Notes: generated by a model from the letters alone, not told the origin. A stretch of DNA of 64,000 nucleotides from Mycobacterium hubeiense (GCF_002838065.1 NZ_PIZU01000023.1:16102-80101); one strand, 5' to 3'; positions 24,774 through 33,216 are shown, counted from the stretch's first letter. Numbers and translations: made by a program.

Positions 24774-25763
24774 ATGAGTGATCTGCGCGTCAAGGACCTG
24801 GTGGTCGAATACTCCAGCGGGGGATATGCAGTACGCCCCATCGACGGCCTGGACCTGGAGGTTGAGGCGGGCTCGTTGGCAATCCTGTTGGGCCCCAGCG
24901 GTTGTGGGAAGACAACGCTGTTGTCGTGCCTCGGCGGTATTCTGCGCCCGACGGCGGGCCGCATCGAATTCGGCGATATCGAAGTCACCGCCCTGGACCG
25001 TCGGGAGCTCTCGTCGTACCGGCGCAACACGGTCGGCATCGTGTTCCAGGCGTTCAACTTGGTGCCCAGCCTCACTGCGATCGAGAACGTTTCGGTGCCG
25101 ATGTGGGCGGCGGGCATGTCCCGCGCGGCCGCGCGTCAACGCGCAGAGGAACTGCTGAGCCGGGTCGGGTTGGCAGACCGGTTGCGCCACCGTCCCGGTG
25201 ACCTCAGCGGCGGTCAGCAGCAGCGGGTCGCAGTCGCGCGGGCGATCGCGCTCGACCCGCCCCTGGTGCTGGCCGACGAGCCAACCGCGCACCTGGATTT
25301 CATCCAGGTGGAAGAGGTGCTGCGGATCATCCGCGAGCTGGCCGACGATCACGTCGTCGTCGTCGCGACCCACGACACCCGGATCCTGCCGTTGGCCGAT
25401 CGGGTCGTCGAACTGGTTCCACATCTGGCCTCGACGGACCGGCCACCTGAAACCGTTTCGCTCACAGCAGGATCCGTGCTCTTCGAGCAGGGCACCATGG
25501 GCGATTTGATCTACATCGTGTCCGACGGCGAGCTGGAGATCGTGCGCGAACTGGCCAACGGGGGCGAGGAACTGCTCAAAATCGCCACTGCCGGTGACTA
25601 TTTCGGCGAGATCGGCACGCTGTTCGGCATGCCGCGCTCGGCCACGGTGCGCGCTCGCACGGACGCCACCGTGATCGGGTACACGGTGCAGGCGTTCCGT
25701 GAGCGGCTCGGTGCCACTGGTGTGCACGATGCCATCGAGCATCGTCCACTCGACCTGGATTGA
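24774..25763 (+). CDS. ABC transporter ATPase fused to a cyclic-nucleotide-binding domain (Rv0073-type)
   Basis: 329 residues. ABC domain with Walker A GPSGCGKT (40-47), Q-loop FQAFN, signature LSGGQ (144-148), Walker B VLADEP (165-170; catalytic Glu169) and switch His in ATHDTR. From about residue 225 a CAP/cNMP-binding fold follows (AGSVLFEQGTMGDLIYIVSDGELEI ... GDYFGEIGTLFGMPRSATVRA), including the FGEIGxLxxxxRSAT phosphate-binding cassette. The transporter would thus be gated by cAMP or a similar nucleotide. Partner of the permease just upstream. Confidence 0.9.
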   Translation: MSDLRVKDLVVEYSSGGYAVRPIDGLDLEVEAGSLAILLGPSGCGKTTLLSCLGGILRPTAGRIEFGDIEVTALDRRELSSYRRNTVGIVFQAFNLVPSLTAIENVSVPMWAAGMSRAAARQRAEELLSRVGLADRLRHRPGDLSGGQQQRVAVARAIALDPPLVLADEPTAHLDFIQVEEVLRIIRELADDHVVVVATHDTRILPLADRVVELVPHLASTDRPPETVSLTAGSVLFEQGTMGDLIYIVSDGELEIVRELANGGEELLKIATAGDYFGEIGTLFGMPRSATVRARTDATVIGYTVQAFRERLGATGVHDAIEHRPLDLD

Positions 25764-25772
25764 GCAATCCGG

Positions 25773-25791
25773 TTGATATCCGGTATATCAA
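25773..25791. terminator. Inverted repeat after the ABC operon (possible terminator or operator)
   Basis: TTGATAT-ccggt-ATATCAA, perfect 7-base arms and a 5-base loop, 10 bases after the ATPase stop codon. AT-rich arms and no T-tract make it a weak intrinsic terminator; it could also be an operator. Confidence 0.4.
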
Positions 25792-25793
25792 GA

Positions 25794-25949
25794 TCAACTA
25801 GTTAGCCATACTGCGTCTCTTCGCCATGCGTGATCGGGAGTGCCGCCGGTATACCAGCGAATTCCCCAGATCTCGGACGGCTCGATATCCCATTTGCCAG
25901 TGGCGATATTCGAGCATGTCAATTGACATTCGTCGGTTTCAGCCCTTGA
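25794..25949 (-). CDS. Possible small ORF (52 codons), uncertain
   Basis: Within the AT-richer gap. A 51-residue peptide with several Trp residues (GKWDIEPSEIWGIRWY) and stop TGA close to the palindrome. No recognisable family and no clear ribosome-binding site, so it may be a remnant of a decayed gene rather than a live gene. Confidence 0.2.
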   Translation of the reverse strand, partial: SRAETDECQLTCSNIATGKWDIEPSEIWGIRWYTGGTPDHAWRRDAVWLTS

Positions 25950-26144
25950 CATTGGCCCGTCATCTGTCCAAGGATCGGTTACGTTCGGGGAACGATCAAC
26001 CGACGTTGATCGCATCCCTCGGGGGGTGGTGCCTGGGGAGGGCGGCATTGTTCAGTGGATTAGCTATGGCCGGTACGCGCGCGTCTCGTTGCTCGATTAC
26101 GGCAAACAGTTGCCATGGCGCAAAGCGATAACGAGGGGAATGAC

Positions 26145-26402
26145 GTGACTGATCAGGACGTGGCCGCCGAGCAGGACGAGCAGAAGACCGAAACCGTCGT
26201 CGCGGTAGACACCCGCGTTCGGGTCCACCCCGACACCGACAACGAGGTGCACGGTGTCGTCGTCGAGGATTTTGGGGACAGCGCCGGATATTCGGTGGAC
26301 ATCGGTGAGAAGCACATCGCCAACGCCGCTCGTCGCTGGGCGGTCATGCTCGACAGCGGCACATTGGAATTCGTCGACAGCGACGACCTGGTGCCGGAGT
26401 AG
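26145..26402 (+). CDS. Small acidic conserved hypothetical protein
   Basis: 85 residues. A charged N-terminus (TDQDVAAEQDEQ) precedes a compact beta-rich part (VAVDTRVRVHPDTDNEVHGVVVEDFG ... AARRWAVMLDSGTLEFVDSDDLVPE) resembling an SH3-like barrel. GTG 26145 follows GAGGGGAA with a 5-base spacer; ATG 26115 is a longer alternative giving 95 residues. Function unknown. Confidence 0.65.
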   Translation: MTDQDVAAEQDEQKTETVVAVDTRVRVHPDTDNEVHGVVVEDFGDSAGYSVDIGEKHIANAARRWAVMLDSGTLEFVDSDDLVPE

Positions 26403-26405
26403 CCC

Positions 26406-26645
26406 TTAAAGGATGCGGCGCGGTGAACGTCCCACTTCATACCCGGTGGGGAAGGACATCTCGATCACCCGTAGCTGATCGTTGGCCTTGGACTCCAGCT
26501 CCAGCACGACGCAGCTGTCGCCGACGACCTTGGACTCCAACACGGTGTAGTGCTGGCCGCCGCCGTTGATGTCGGTGATCGGGTCACCCGAACGGAGTGC
26601 CTCGACCGGCACGAGCTCCGGGGTTTTCGTATCGCGTGACTCCAC
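26406..26645 (-). CDS. Small conserved hypothetical protein
   Basis: About 79 residues, beta-rich (GDPITDINGGGQHYTVLESKVVGDSCVVLELES). GTG 26645 or TTG 26663 could be the start; neither has a strong ribosome-binding site. Converges on the previous gene, 3 bases apart, and is downstream of the luciferase-like gene on the same strand. No family recognised. Confidence 0.6.
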   Translation of the reverse strand: MESRDTKTPELVPVEALRSGDPITDINGGGQHYTVLESKVVGDSCVVLELESKANDQLRVIEMSFPTGYEVGRSPRRIL

Positions 26646-26702
26646 GTCGGCAACCGTAGCCAATCGGCCGAGCGCGGTGGCCGATTTCGCGCGATCGATC
26701 GG

Positions 26703-27563
26703 CTAGCGCAGTGCCGCCCCGAGCCTGCGCCACTGTTCGCGAGGGAAGACCGTCTGGTCGGCCAGCAGCACCTGGATGCACACGTGATCGGCGCCGGCGG
26801 CAACGTGCTCGTCGACTCGCCGTAGCACGGCCGCCTCGTCGCCCCACGCGATGATCGCGTCGAAGAGCCGATCACTCACCGTCGACACGTCCTCGGGCGA
26901 GAAGCCGGAGCGCAGCAGATTGTTGGCGTAGTTCGGAAGCGCCAGATAGGCGCGCAGCCAATCGGTCCCGATGGCGCGGGCCTCGTCGGCGTCGTCGGTG
27001 AGGATCACCGTCTGTTCCGGCAGCAGCAGCGGCCCGGCACCCAACACCTCGCGGGCCGTGTGGGTGTGATCGGGCGTGACGAGGTACGGGTGAGCGCCGC
27101 GTGACCGCGTCGCGGCCAACTCGAGCATCTTCGGCCCGAGCGCGGCGAGCACCCGCTGCTCGACCGGTACCGGCCGGGGAGCGGCGTCCAAACCGTCGAG
27201 GAACGCGCGGGTGGCCGCCAGCGGCCTGCGGTAGCGGCCCGGCTCGGCGGCATCGATCAGGGGCGCGTGGCTGACCCCGATGCCGAGCAGGAAACGCTCA
27301 CCGTGGCTGGCGGTCAGCGAGGCATGCGCGGCGGCGGCGTCGGCCGGCGTGTGCATCCAGAGGTTGAGGATGCCGGTCGCGACGACCGTCTGTTTGGTGG
27401 CCGACAGCAGGCGCTCCACGGCCGCAAGCACCGGTCCGCCGACGTCGGGAATCCACAGCGCCGAGAAGCCGAGTTCCTCCAACTCCGTGGCGGCGTCGGC
27501 GGATTCGGCCGGATCCCCGTACTCCAGCTGGGCGCTCCATACACCAACTCCCGAAAGGTCCAT
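26703..27563 (-). CDS. LLM-class F420-dependent oxidoreductase (TIGR03620-like)
   Basis: 286 residues, a luciferase-like TIM barrel. Landmarks: WSAQLEYGDPAESADAATELEELGFSALWIPD at the N-terminus, ATGILNLW, GERFLLGIGVSHAPLID and LAALGPKMLELAATRSRGAHPYLVTP. Mycobacterial members use coenzyme F420 to reduce or oxidise diverse substrates; which one is unknown. ATG 27563 is preferred; GTG 27569 adds two codons. Confidence 0.84.
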   Translation of the reverse strand: MDLSGVGVWSAQLEYGDPAESADAATELEELGFSALWIPDVGGPVLAAVERLLSATKQTVVATGILNLWMHTPADAAAAHASLTASHGERFLLGIGVSHAPLIDAAEPGRYRRPLAATRAFLDGLDAAPRPVPVEQRVLAALGPKMLELAATRSRGAHPYLVTPDHTHTAREVLGAGPLLLPEQTVILTDDADEARAIGTDWLRAYLALPNYANNLLRSGFSPEDVSTVSDRLFDAIIAWGDEAAVLRRVDEHVAAGADHVCIQVLLADQTVFPREQWRRLGAALR

Positions 27564-27574
27564 AGCCACCGACT

Positions 27575-28174
27575 CTATCGGGGTGCCGGACCGGCGGATT
27601 GTCCGCGCAGCTCGCGGTATTCGATCATCGGCTCGTGTTTGATGACCCGATCACCTGCGGTGACGAGAAGCTCAGTGGGGGAGACGGCATAGGTGACGCT
27701 GTAGTTGCGGGCGAGAAACCCACGCGGGGAAGCTGTTTGCGCCGCGGTGTGCAATGACGCCTCATCGCTCAACCGCACGCCGAAGTACTCGTAGGAGCCG
27801 CCCGGCTCGGCGCAGATCACCACCAGCGACCCTGCGGTGCGTCCGATGGCCGATGCCGTCTGCGACCCGTCACACCGCGCAGCGGAGTTCACGAAACCTC
27901 TGTCGTCGGTGGCGAAGGGCGACGCCGGCGCCGGCGGACGCGTCACCGGCGCCGGCGCGGGCAGTTGACGAGCGCCCGCCACCGCCGTCGAATCCTTGCC
28001 GGCCCACTTCATCAGGAGTCCGGTGACAAGCCCCACTGCCACCAGGAGCACGGCCGTTCCTGCGACCTTGAGGGGGGATACCCGGCTGCGCGCACGCTGT
28101 TTTCGATGACGGCCTCGTGTTCGAAGTTGAGGTGGCGAAGACGCTGGGTAGGTGACCAAGGCCGCTCCCGTCAT
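27575..28174 (-). CDS. Membrane-anchored hypothetical protein
   Basis: 199 residues. A basic cytoplasmic N-terminus (RTRGRHRKQRARSR), one membrane helix (about 38-58; AVLLVAVGLVTGLLM), a Pro/Ala linker and a periplasmic C-terminal domain with two cysteines (AARCDGSQ, VVICAEPGGSYEYFGVRL). ATG 28174 is chosen because the frame upstream has different composition. 11 bases precede the luciferase-like gene on the same strand. Function unknown. Confidence 0.65.
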   Translation of the reverse strand: MTGAALVTYPASSPPQLRTRGRHRKQRARSRVSPLKVAGTAVLLVAVGLVTGLLMKWAGKDSTAVAGARQLPAPAPVTRPPAPASPFATDDRGFVNSAARCDGSQTASAIGRTAGSLVVICAEPGGSYEYFGVRLSDEASLHTAAQTASPRGFLARNYSVTYAVSPTELLVTAGDRVIKHEPMIEYRELRGQSAGPAPR

Positions 28175-28327
28175 GGCACAGTCATGCACAGGTTGGTAGG
28201 AATCACTCTCGGCGCGAGTTTCTTCATTTTGCACGAACGGCCCCGAATCAATGCGGGCCCCTGCGGAATTCGTTCGTCGAGTACTTTTCACGCGCGTCCA
28301 GCCGCATTTGCCCACCGCCGCCTTCGT

Positions 28328-28354
28328 CAAGGCGACGAAGCCTGCCGGGCCTTG
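28328..28354. terminator. Possible terminator downstream of yaaA-like gene
   Basis: CAAGGC and GCCTTG arms (6 bases) enclosing a partly self-complementary 15-base loop, just past the stop of the YaaA gene on the minus strand. No T-tract. Weak support. Confidence 0.3.
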
Positions 28355-28366
28355 CTGAGTTGATCG

Positions 28367-29113
28367 TCAGGCGGGCACGACGACGGTGAGTTGCGTGCCT
28401 CGGCGTTCCACCCGCATGCCGGCGCGACGAGCGATCGCGGCCACCGCTGCCGCGTCGTTCGGCTCAGACCGGCTCGAGGCGAGGGCCCGGGCGAGCCGTC
28501 CCTTGTGAGCCTTGTTGAAGTGACTGACCACCGTCCGCCGACCATCGGGGTGCTCGGCGAGCACCTGCACGTCGACGGCGCCGGGCACCCTGCCGAGCGC
28601 CACGTACGAACCGGAACGCAAGTCGACGACCAATTGACTCGCCGCGATCTCGGCCAGCACCGGTTCGAGCAGCGGCCGCCATCGTGCGGGCAGTCCCGGC
28701 TGCCCCGGCAGCTTCGACGTCGCCGACAGCCGGTAGGCGGGTACGGCGTCGTCGGCACGCAGCAAGCCGAACAATGCCGATGCGATCGCGAGGCGGGCGT
28801 GGGCCCGCGAAGCCGTTGCGCCACGCAACGATTCGATGTCGAGGGCGTCGTAGAGCACCCCGGAGTAGCGCTGGATCGCGGGCATCGTCGGTGCACTGCG
28901 AAGCGCCGCGTTGCGGTCGATCTCGGCATCCTGAGACGCCGAGATTCCCAGGGCCCGACGTGCGGCCGGGCGGTCGGCGGCCAGGTCGACGAGTTCATCG
29001 ATCAGCGCGGCACGCATCGGACCGAGCGAGGGTGAACTCAGCGACTCCAGCCGCAACGGCGGTCCGTCGCCGCCGGGCTGTTTGGTCTCCGACGGCGGCA
29101 GCAGCACGAGCAC
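28367..29113 (-). CDS. YaaA-family (DUF328/UPF0246) peroxide-stress protein
   Basis: 248 residues, the usual family length. Hallmarks: MLVLLPPSETK at the start, ALRSAPTMPAIQRYSGVLYDAL, and VVSHFNKAHKGRLARAL near 195-211. In E. coli YaaA lowers free iron under hydrogen peroxide stress and binds DNA. It follows the lipoprotein gene (10-base gap) on the same strand, so an operon is likely. Cytoplasmic; function in mycobacteria is inferred. Confidence 0.85.
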   Translation of the reverse strand: MLVLLPPSETKQPGGDGPPLRLESLSSPSLGPMRAALIDELVDLAADRPAARRALGISASQDAEIDRNAALRSAPTMPAIQRYSGVLYDALDIESLRGATASRAHARLAIASALFGLLRADDAVPAYRLSATSKLPGQPGLPARWRPLLEPVLAEIAASQLVVDLRSGSYVALGRVPGAVDVQVLAEHPDGRRTVVSHFNKAHKGRLARALASSRSEPNDAAAVAAIARRAGMRVERRGTQLTVVVPA

Positions 29114-29123
29114 GGCGGAGAGG

Positions 29124-29570
29124 TTAGCCGGTCGCCGGATCCATCATCGAATAGCAGCGCCGGGTGTTGGTGAGGATGAGCACGCCCGAGACCGTCTCGG
29201 CAGCGACGTCGGGGAACTCGAAAAGCCGCAAGCCGTCGTGCGGGCCGATCCGCTCGGTCTTGGCCCGGTCGACGCCGCTCTTCGTGCGGACCAACACGGT
29301 GACGACGTCGGCGTGGTCGCTCCAGACGGTGACGAGAGTGCCGCCGTCGCTGACGTCACGTCCCCACGCGTCCGTCGGCGGGCACGCCGGATTGCCCTCA
29401 CGATCCGGGGGCAGGAGAACCTCGGCGGGCGTCGGCCTGGCGGCGGCGTCAGCCGCGGCGACCGCGGCGATGGTGGTCTTGCCCGTGGCAGGCACAGGTT
29501 CGTCGGCGCGATGACCGCAACCCGCTAAGAGCAGCGCCACCGCACACATCGCAGCAACGCGAACGCACAT
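29124..29570 (-). CDS. Putative lipoprotein
   Basis: 148 residues with a signal sequence ending in lipobox LLAGC (Cys18). The mature part contains three Cys residues (NPACPPT and TRRCYSMM among them) and beta-strand-rich segments (GTLVTVWSDHADVVTVLVRT). It lies 10 bases before the YaaA gene and divergent from mmpS5-mmpL5. No known family recognised; could be compared with the lipoprotein-like Rv0679c near mmpS5 in M. tuberculosis, but I cannot confirm orthology. Confidence 0.7.
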   Translation of the reverse strand: MCVRVAAMCAVALLLAGCGHRADEPVPATGKTTIAAVAAADAAARPTPAEVLLPPDREGNPACPPTDAWGRDVSDGGTLVTVWSDHADVVTVLVRTKSGVDRAKTERIGPHDGLRLFEFPDVAAETVSGVLILTNTRRCYSMMDPATG

Positions 29571-29690
29571 TTCCTGCCTTCCGTGCGCCCTTCTACGTCT
29601 CCATAACCCAGATTACGGTCGGGCAAACCTGTGCGCAGGAATTTCGTAGATATTGACGGGGGTGTCCTTTTTATAGGCCGTGATCTGCCC

Positions 29691-29713
29691 CTCACCGTGG
29701 GATTACTGGTGAG
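29691..29713. promoter_or_regulatory. Inverted repeat CTCACC-n11-GGTGAG upstream of mmpS5
   Basis: Perfect 6-base arms in the 294-base interval between the lipoprotein and mmpS5, ahead of the candidate leader ORF. Could be an operator for an unlinked repressor of the efflux operon. Confidence 0.35.
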
Positions 29714-29748
29714 TCAGCCCACAGCTAAACGCCGAGGGAGGGGGCGAC

Positions 29749-29829
29749 ATGGATAAGTTAAATGCACTAATCTATGGCGACGGCAAGGGCCGGAGGAGGC
29801 GCATGGCGCCGGCCTCCGCCCGGGACTGA
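29749..29829 (+). CDS. Candidate 26-residue leader peptide (uORF) before mmpS5
   Basis: ATG 29749 is preceded by a very strong purine-rich ribosome-binding site (GAGGGAGGGGG, 4-base spacer) and encodes MDKLNALIYGDGKGRRRRMA plus six residues before TGA. It carries a run of four Arg codons (CGG AGG AGG CGC) immediately before a GC-rich hairpin (GGCGC/GCGCC with outer GGAGG/CCTCC, 29790-29817). mmpS5 begins 35 bases later. The arrangement resembles a translational attenuator. Based on sequence only. Confidence 0.45.
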   Translation: MDKLNALIYGDGKGRRRRMAPASARD

Positions 29830-29864
29830 TCAGATAGCGAACGTCGACGGTTGCGGGGAATGCG

Positions 29865-30293
29865 GTGTTGAAAGTCTTCAGGCGAGCGTGGATACCGCTC
29901 GTCATCGTGGTAGTGGTCCTGATCGCGGGCTTCACCGTTCAGCGGATACGCACCTTCTTCGCCGCCAACCCCATCACCGTGACCCCCAAGGTCTTCGCTG
30001 ACGACCCCGAACCGTTCGATCCCAAGGTCGTCAAATACGAGATTTTCGGCGACGGCAGCTACGCCAACATCAACTACCTGGATCTCGACGCGAAGCCGCA
30101 ACGGCTGGACGGCGCCGCGATTCCGTGGTCGCTGACGCTGGAGACGACGGCGCCGTCGGCGGCCCCGAACATCGTGGCGCAGGGTGACAGCAGTTCGATC
30201 ACCTGCCGCATCACCGTCGACGACGAAGTGAAGGACGAGAGGACCGCAACCGGCGTGAACGCCCTGACCTTTTGCTTTGTGAGGTCCGCATGA
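29865..30293 (+). CDS. mmpS5: MmpS5-type membrane protein, partner of MmpL5
   Basis: 142 residues: one N-terminal membrane helix (WIPLVIVVVVLIAGFTV) and a periplasmic beta-domain with the MmpS signature INYLDLDAKPQRLDGAAIPW and cysteines in ITCRITVD and TFCFV. The stretch VTPKVFADDPEPFDPKVV closely matches M. tuberculosis MmpS5 rather than MmpS4. MmpS proteins assist the RND transporter MmpL in siderophore export and efflux of azoles, bedaquiline and clofazimine. GTG 29865 start; the stop overlaps mmpL5 by 4 bases. Confidence 0.9.
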   Translation: MLKVFRRAWIPLVIVVVVLIAGFTVQRIRTFFAANPITVTPKVFADDPEPFDPKVVKYEIFGDGSYANINYLDLDAKPQRLDGAAIPWSLTLETTAPSAAPNIVAQGDSSSITCRITVDDEVKDERTATGVNALTFCFVRSA

Positions 30294-33196
30294 GCGTGCC
30301 CGTGACAGACGCGCCGACCGACGCGTTCCCGCCCGCCCGGCACGCGAAGCGTCCGTTCATCCCGCGGACCATCCGCACGTTTGCGGTGCCGATCATCTTG
30401 GGCTGGATCGCCCTCATTGCCGTCCTGAATGTCGTTGTGCCCCAGCTGGAAGCGGTCGGGGAGATGCGCGCGGTGTCGATGAGCCCCGACGAGGCGCCGT
30501 CGATGATCGCGATGAAGCGCGTGGGCCAGGTGTTCGAGGAATACGACTCGGACAGCTCGATCATGATTGTCCTCGAGGGTCAAGAGCCCCTGGGGGACGC
30601 CGCGCATGCGTTCTACGACGACATGGTCGACAAGCTCGAGGCCGACACCAAGCACGTGCAGAGCGTGCAGGACATGTGGAGCGACCCGCTGACCGCCACC
30701 GGGTCGCAGAGCAATGACGGCAAAGCCGCCTACGTGCAGGTGTACCTGTCCGGCAACCAGGGCGAGGCGCTGGCCAACGAATCGGTGAAGGCCGTCCAGG
30801 AGATCGTGGACGGGCTCGAGGCGCCGCCGGGTGTCAAGGCCTACGTGACCGGACCGGCGGCGCTGGCCGCGGATCAGCACATCGCGGGCGACCGAAGCCT
30901 GCGGATGATCGAGGCGGTCACCTTCACGGTGATCATCGTCATGCTGTTGATGGTGTACCGGTCGGTCATCACGGTGCTGCTGACCCTGGTGATGGTCGTC
31001 ATGCAGTTGATGGCCGCCCGCGGCGTGGTCGCGTTCCTCGGCTACTACGAGATCATTGGGCTGTCGACCTTCGCGACCAACCTGTTGGTGACGCTGGCGA
31101 TCGCGGCCGCCACCGACTACGCGATCTTCCTGACAGGCCGATATCAGGAGGCCCGAGGCACGGGCGAGGACCGAGAATCGGCCTACTACACCATGTTTCA
31201 CGGCACCGCGCATGTGGTGTTGGGTTCGGGTCTGACCATCGCCGGCGCCACCTTCTGCCTGAGTTTCACCCGGCTGCCGTACTTCCAGACGCTGGGCGTG
31301 CCGCTGGCCATCGGCATGGTCGTCGGCGTGCTCGCCGCGCTGACGCTGGGTCCTGCGATCATCAGCGTGGCCAGCCGCTTCGGCAACGTGTTGGAACCCA
31401 AGCGGCAGATGCGCGTTCGGGGTTGGCGCAAGGTCGGCGCCGCGTGCGTGCGGTGGCCCGGCGCCATTCTCGTCGGCACGATCGCGTTGTCACTGGTCGG
31501 CCTGCTGACGCTGCCGGGCTACATGACCAACTACAACGACCGCAACTATCTGCCACCCGATCTGCCGGCGCAGCAGGGCTACGCGGCCGCGGACCGGCAC
31601 TTCTCGCAGGCCCGGATGAACCCGGAACTGCTGCTGGTCGAAAGCGACCACGACCTGCGCAACTCGTCGGACTTCCTCGTCATCAACAAGATTGCCAAGG
31701 CTGTCTTCGCAGTCCCGGGAATCTCTCGCGTGCAAGCCATTACGCGGCCGGACGGAAAACCGATCGAGCACACCTCGATCCCGTTCCAGATCAGCATGCA
31801 GGGCACCACCCAGAAGATGACCGAGAAGTACAACCAGGACCTCACGGCCAACATGCTCAAGCAGGCCGATGAGATGACGAAGACCATCGAGAACATGGAG
31901 CGGATGAACGCGCTGACCGTCCAGATGGCGGCGACCACCCACTCCATGGTCACCAAGATGAAGGACATGACGCTTGACGTCGCCGAATTGCGGGACCACA
32001 TCGCCGATTTCGACGACTTCTTCCGTCCGATCCGCAACTACTTCTACTGGGAACCGCACTGCTTCAACATTCCGGTGTGCTGGGCGCTGCGGTCGGTGTT
32101 CGACACCCTCGACGGCATCAACACGATGACTGACGACATCCAGAACCTGCTGCCGGACATGGAGCGCCTCGACACGCTCATGCCTCAGTTGGTCACGCTG
32201 ATGCCGCCGATGATCGAGACGATGAAGACCATGCGCACGATGATGCTGAACATGTATTCCACCCAAAAGGGAATGCAGGCTCAGATGTCGGAGATGCAGG
32301 AGAACTCCGAGGCGATGGGCGAGGCCTTCGACGCGTCGATGAACGACGACTCGTTCTATCTGCCACCGGGAGTCTTCGAGAACGAAGACTTCAAGCGCGG
32401 CATGGAGAACTTCATCTCGCCGGATGGCAAGTCGGTGCGCTTCATCATCAGCCATGAGGGCGATCCGATGACGCCGGAGGGCATCGCACGCATCGACCAG
32501 ATCAAGAACGCGGCCAAGGAAGCCATCAAGGGCACGCCGCTGGAAGGATCCAAGGTCTACCTCGCGGGTACGGCGTCGGTCTACAAGGACATGTCCGACG
32601 GCAACACCTATGACCTGTTGATCGCCGCAATCGCTTCGCTCACATTGATTTTCATCATCATGCTGCTCATCACGCGAAGCGTGGTGGCGTCCGCGGTGAT
32701 CGTCGGCACGGTGGTGTTGAGCCTGGGCGCGTCGTTCGGTCTCTCGGTGCTCATCTGGCAGCACATCATCGGCATCGAATTGCACTGGATGGTGATGGCG
32801 ATGTCGGTGATCATCCTGTTGGCCGTCGGCGCGGACTACAACCTGTTGTTGGTGTCGCGGCTCAAGGAGGAGATCCACGCCGGCATCAACACCGGCATTA
32901 TCCGCGCGATGGGCGGTAGCGGATCGGTGGTGAACGCGGCCGGCCTGGTGTTTGCGTTCACGATGATGTCGATGGCCGTCAGTGAACTGACCGTGATCGG
33001 TCAGGTCGGTACGACTATTGGCCTGGGTCTGCTGTTCGACACCCTGGTGGTGCGGGCCTTCATGACGCCGTCGATCGCGGCGCTGATGGGGAAGTGGTTC
33101 TGGTGGCCGCAGCGCGTGCGCCAGCGTCCGGTGCCCTCACCGTGGCCGTCGCCGTCGCCGAGGCCGGCTCAAGAGGACGAGTTCAGCCCGGTCTGA
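30290..33196 (+). CDS. mmpL5: MmpL5-type RND-family transporter
   Basis: 968 residues, matching MmpL4/MmpL5 (about 965). Twelve membrane helices in two bundles, first periplasmic loop with MSPDEAPSMIAMKRVG, the central conserved ATDYAIFLTGRYQEARG in helix 4-5, a Met-rich coiled-coil extension in the second loop (about 510-690) typical of siderophore-export MmpLs, and GADYNLLLVSRLKEE in the second half. Proton-relay Asp/Tyr pairs (TDYA, ADYN) are intact. ATG 30290 overlaps the mmpS5 stop (ATGA). Exports carboxymycobactin or mycobactin and lipophilic drugs by analogy. Confidence 0.92.
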   Translation: MSVPVTDAPTDAFPPARHAKRPFIPRTIRTFAVPIILGWIALIAVLNVVVPQLEAVGEMRAVSMSPDEAPSMIAMKRVGQVFEEYDSDSSIMIVLEGQEPLGDAAHAFYDDMVDKLEADTKHVQSVQDMWSDPLTATGSQSNDGKAAYVQVYLSGNQGEALANESVKAVQEIVDGLEAPPGVKAYVTGPAALAADQHIAGDRSLRMIEAVTFTVIIVMLLMVYRSVITVLLTLVMVVMQLMAARGVVAFLGYYEIIGLSTFATNLLVTLAIAAATDYAIFLTGRYQEARGTGEDRESAYYTMFHGTAHVVLGSGLTIAGATFCLSFTRLPYFQTLGVPLAIGMVVGVLAALTLGPAIISVASRFGNVLEPKRQMRVRGWRKVGAACVRWPGAILVGTIALSLVGLLTLPGYMTNYNDRNYLPPDLPAQQGYAAADRHFSQARMNPELLLVESDHDLRNSSDFLVINKIAKAVFAVPGISRVQAITRPDGKPIEHTSIPFQISMQGTTQKMTEKYNQDLTANMLKQADEMTKTIENMERMNALTVQMAATTHSMVTKMKDMTLDVAELRDHIADFDDFFRPIRNYFYWEPHCFNIPVCWALRSVFDTLDGINTMTDDIQNLLPDMERLDTLMPQLVTLMPPMIETMKTMRTMMLNMYSTQKGMQAQMSEMQENSEAMGEAFDASMNDDSFYLPPGVFENEDFKRGMENFISPDGKSVRFIISHEGDPMTPEGIARIDQIKNAAKEAIKGTPLEGSKVYLAGTASVYKDMSDGNTYDLLIAAIASLTLIFIIMLLITRSVVASAVIVGTVVLSLGASFGLSVLIWQHIIGIELHWMVMAMSVIILLAVGADYNLLLVSRLKEEIHAGINTGIIRAMGGSGSVVNAAGLVFAFTMMSMAVSELTVIGQVGTTIGLGLLFDTLVVRAFMTPSIAALMGKWFWWPQRVRQRPVPSPWPSPSPRPAQEDEFSPV

Positions 33197-33216
33197 GCAC
33201 GCCGCGATAACGAAAC

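Larger units (their letters stand above)
25764..26144. other. Intergenic stretch of about 380 bases, visibly more AT-rich
   Basis: No convincing gene. Contents: the palindrome at 25773-25791, and on the minus strand an open frame 25794-26048 whose last 52 codons (from ATG 25949) give a Trp-rich peptide (WDIEPSEIWGIRWYTGG). Base composition is lower in GC than the flanking genes, which suggests non-mycobacterial origin or a decayed gene. The promoter of the following small gene must lie at its right end. Confidence 0.5.
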
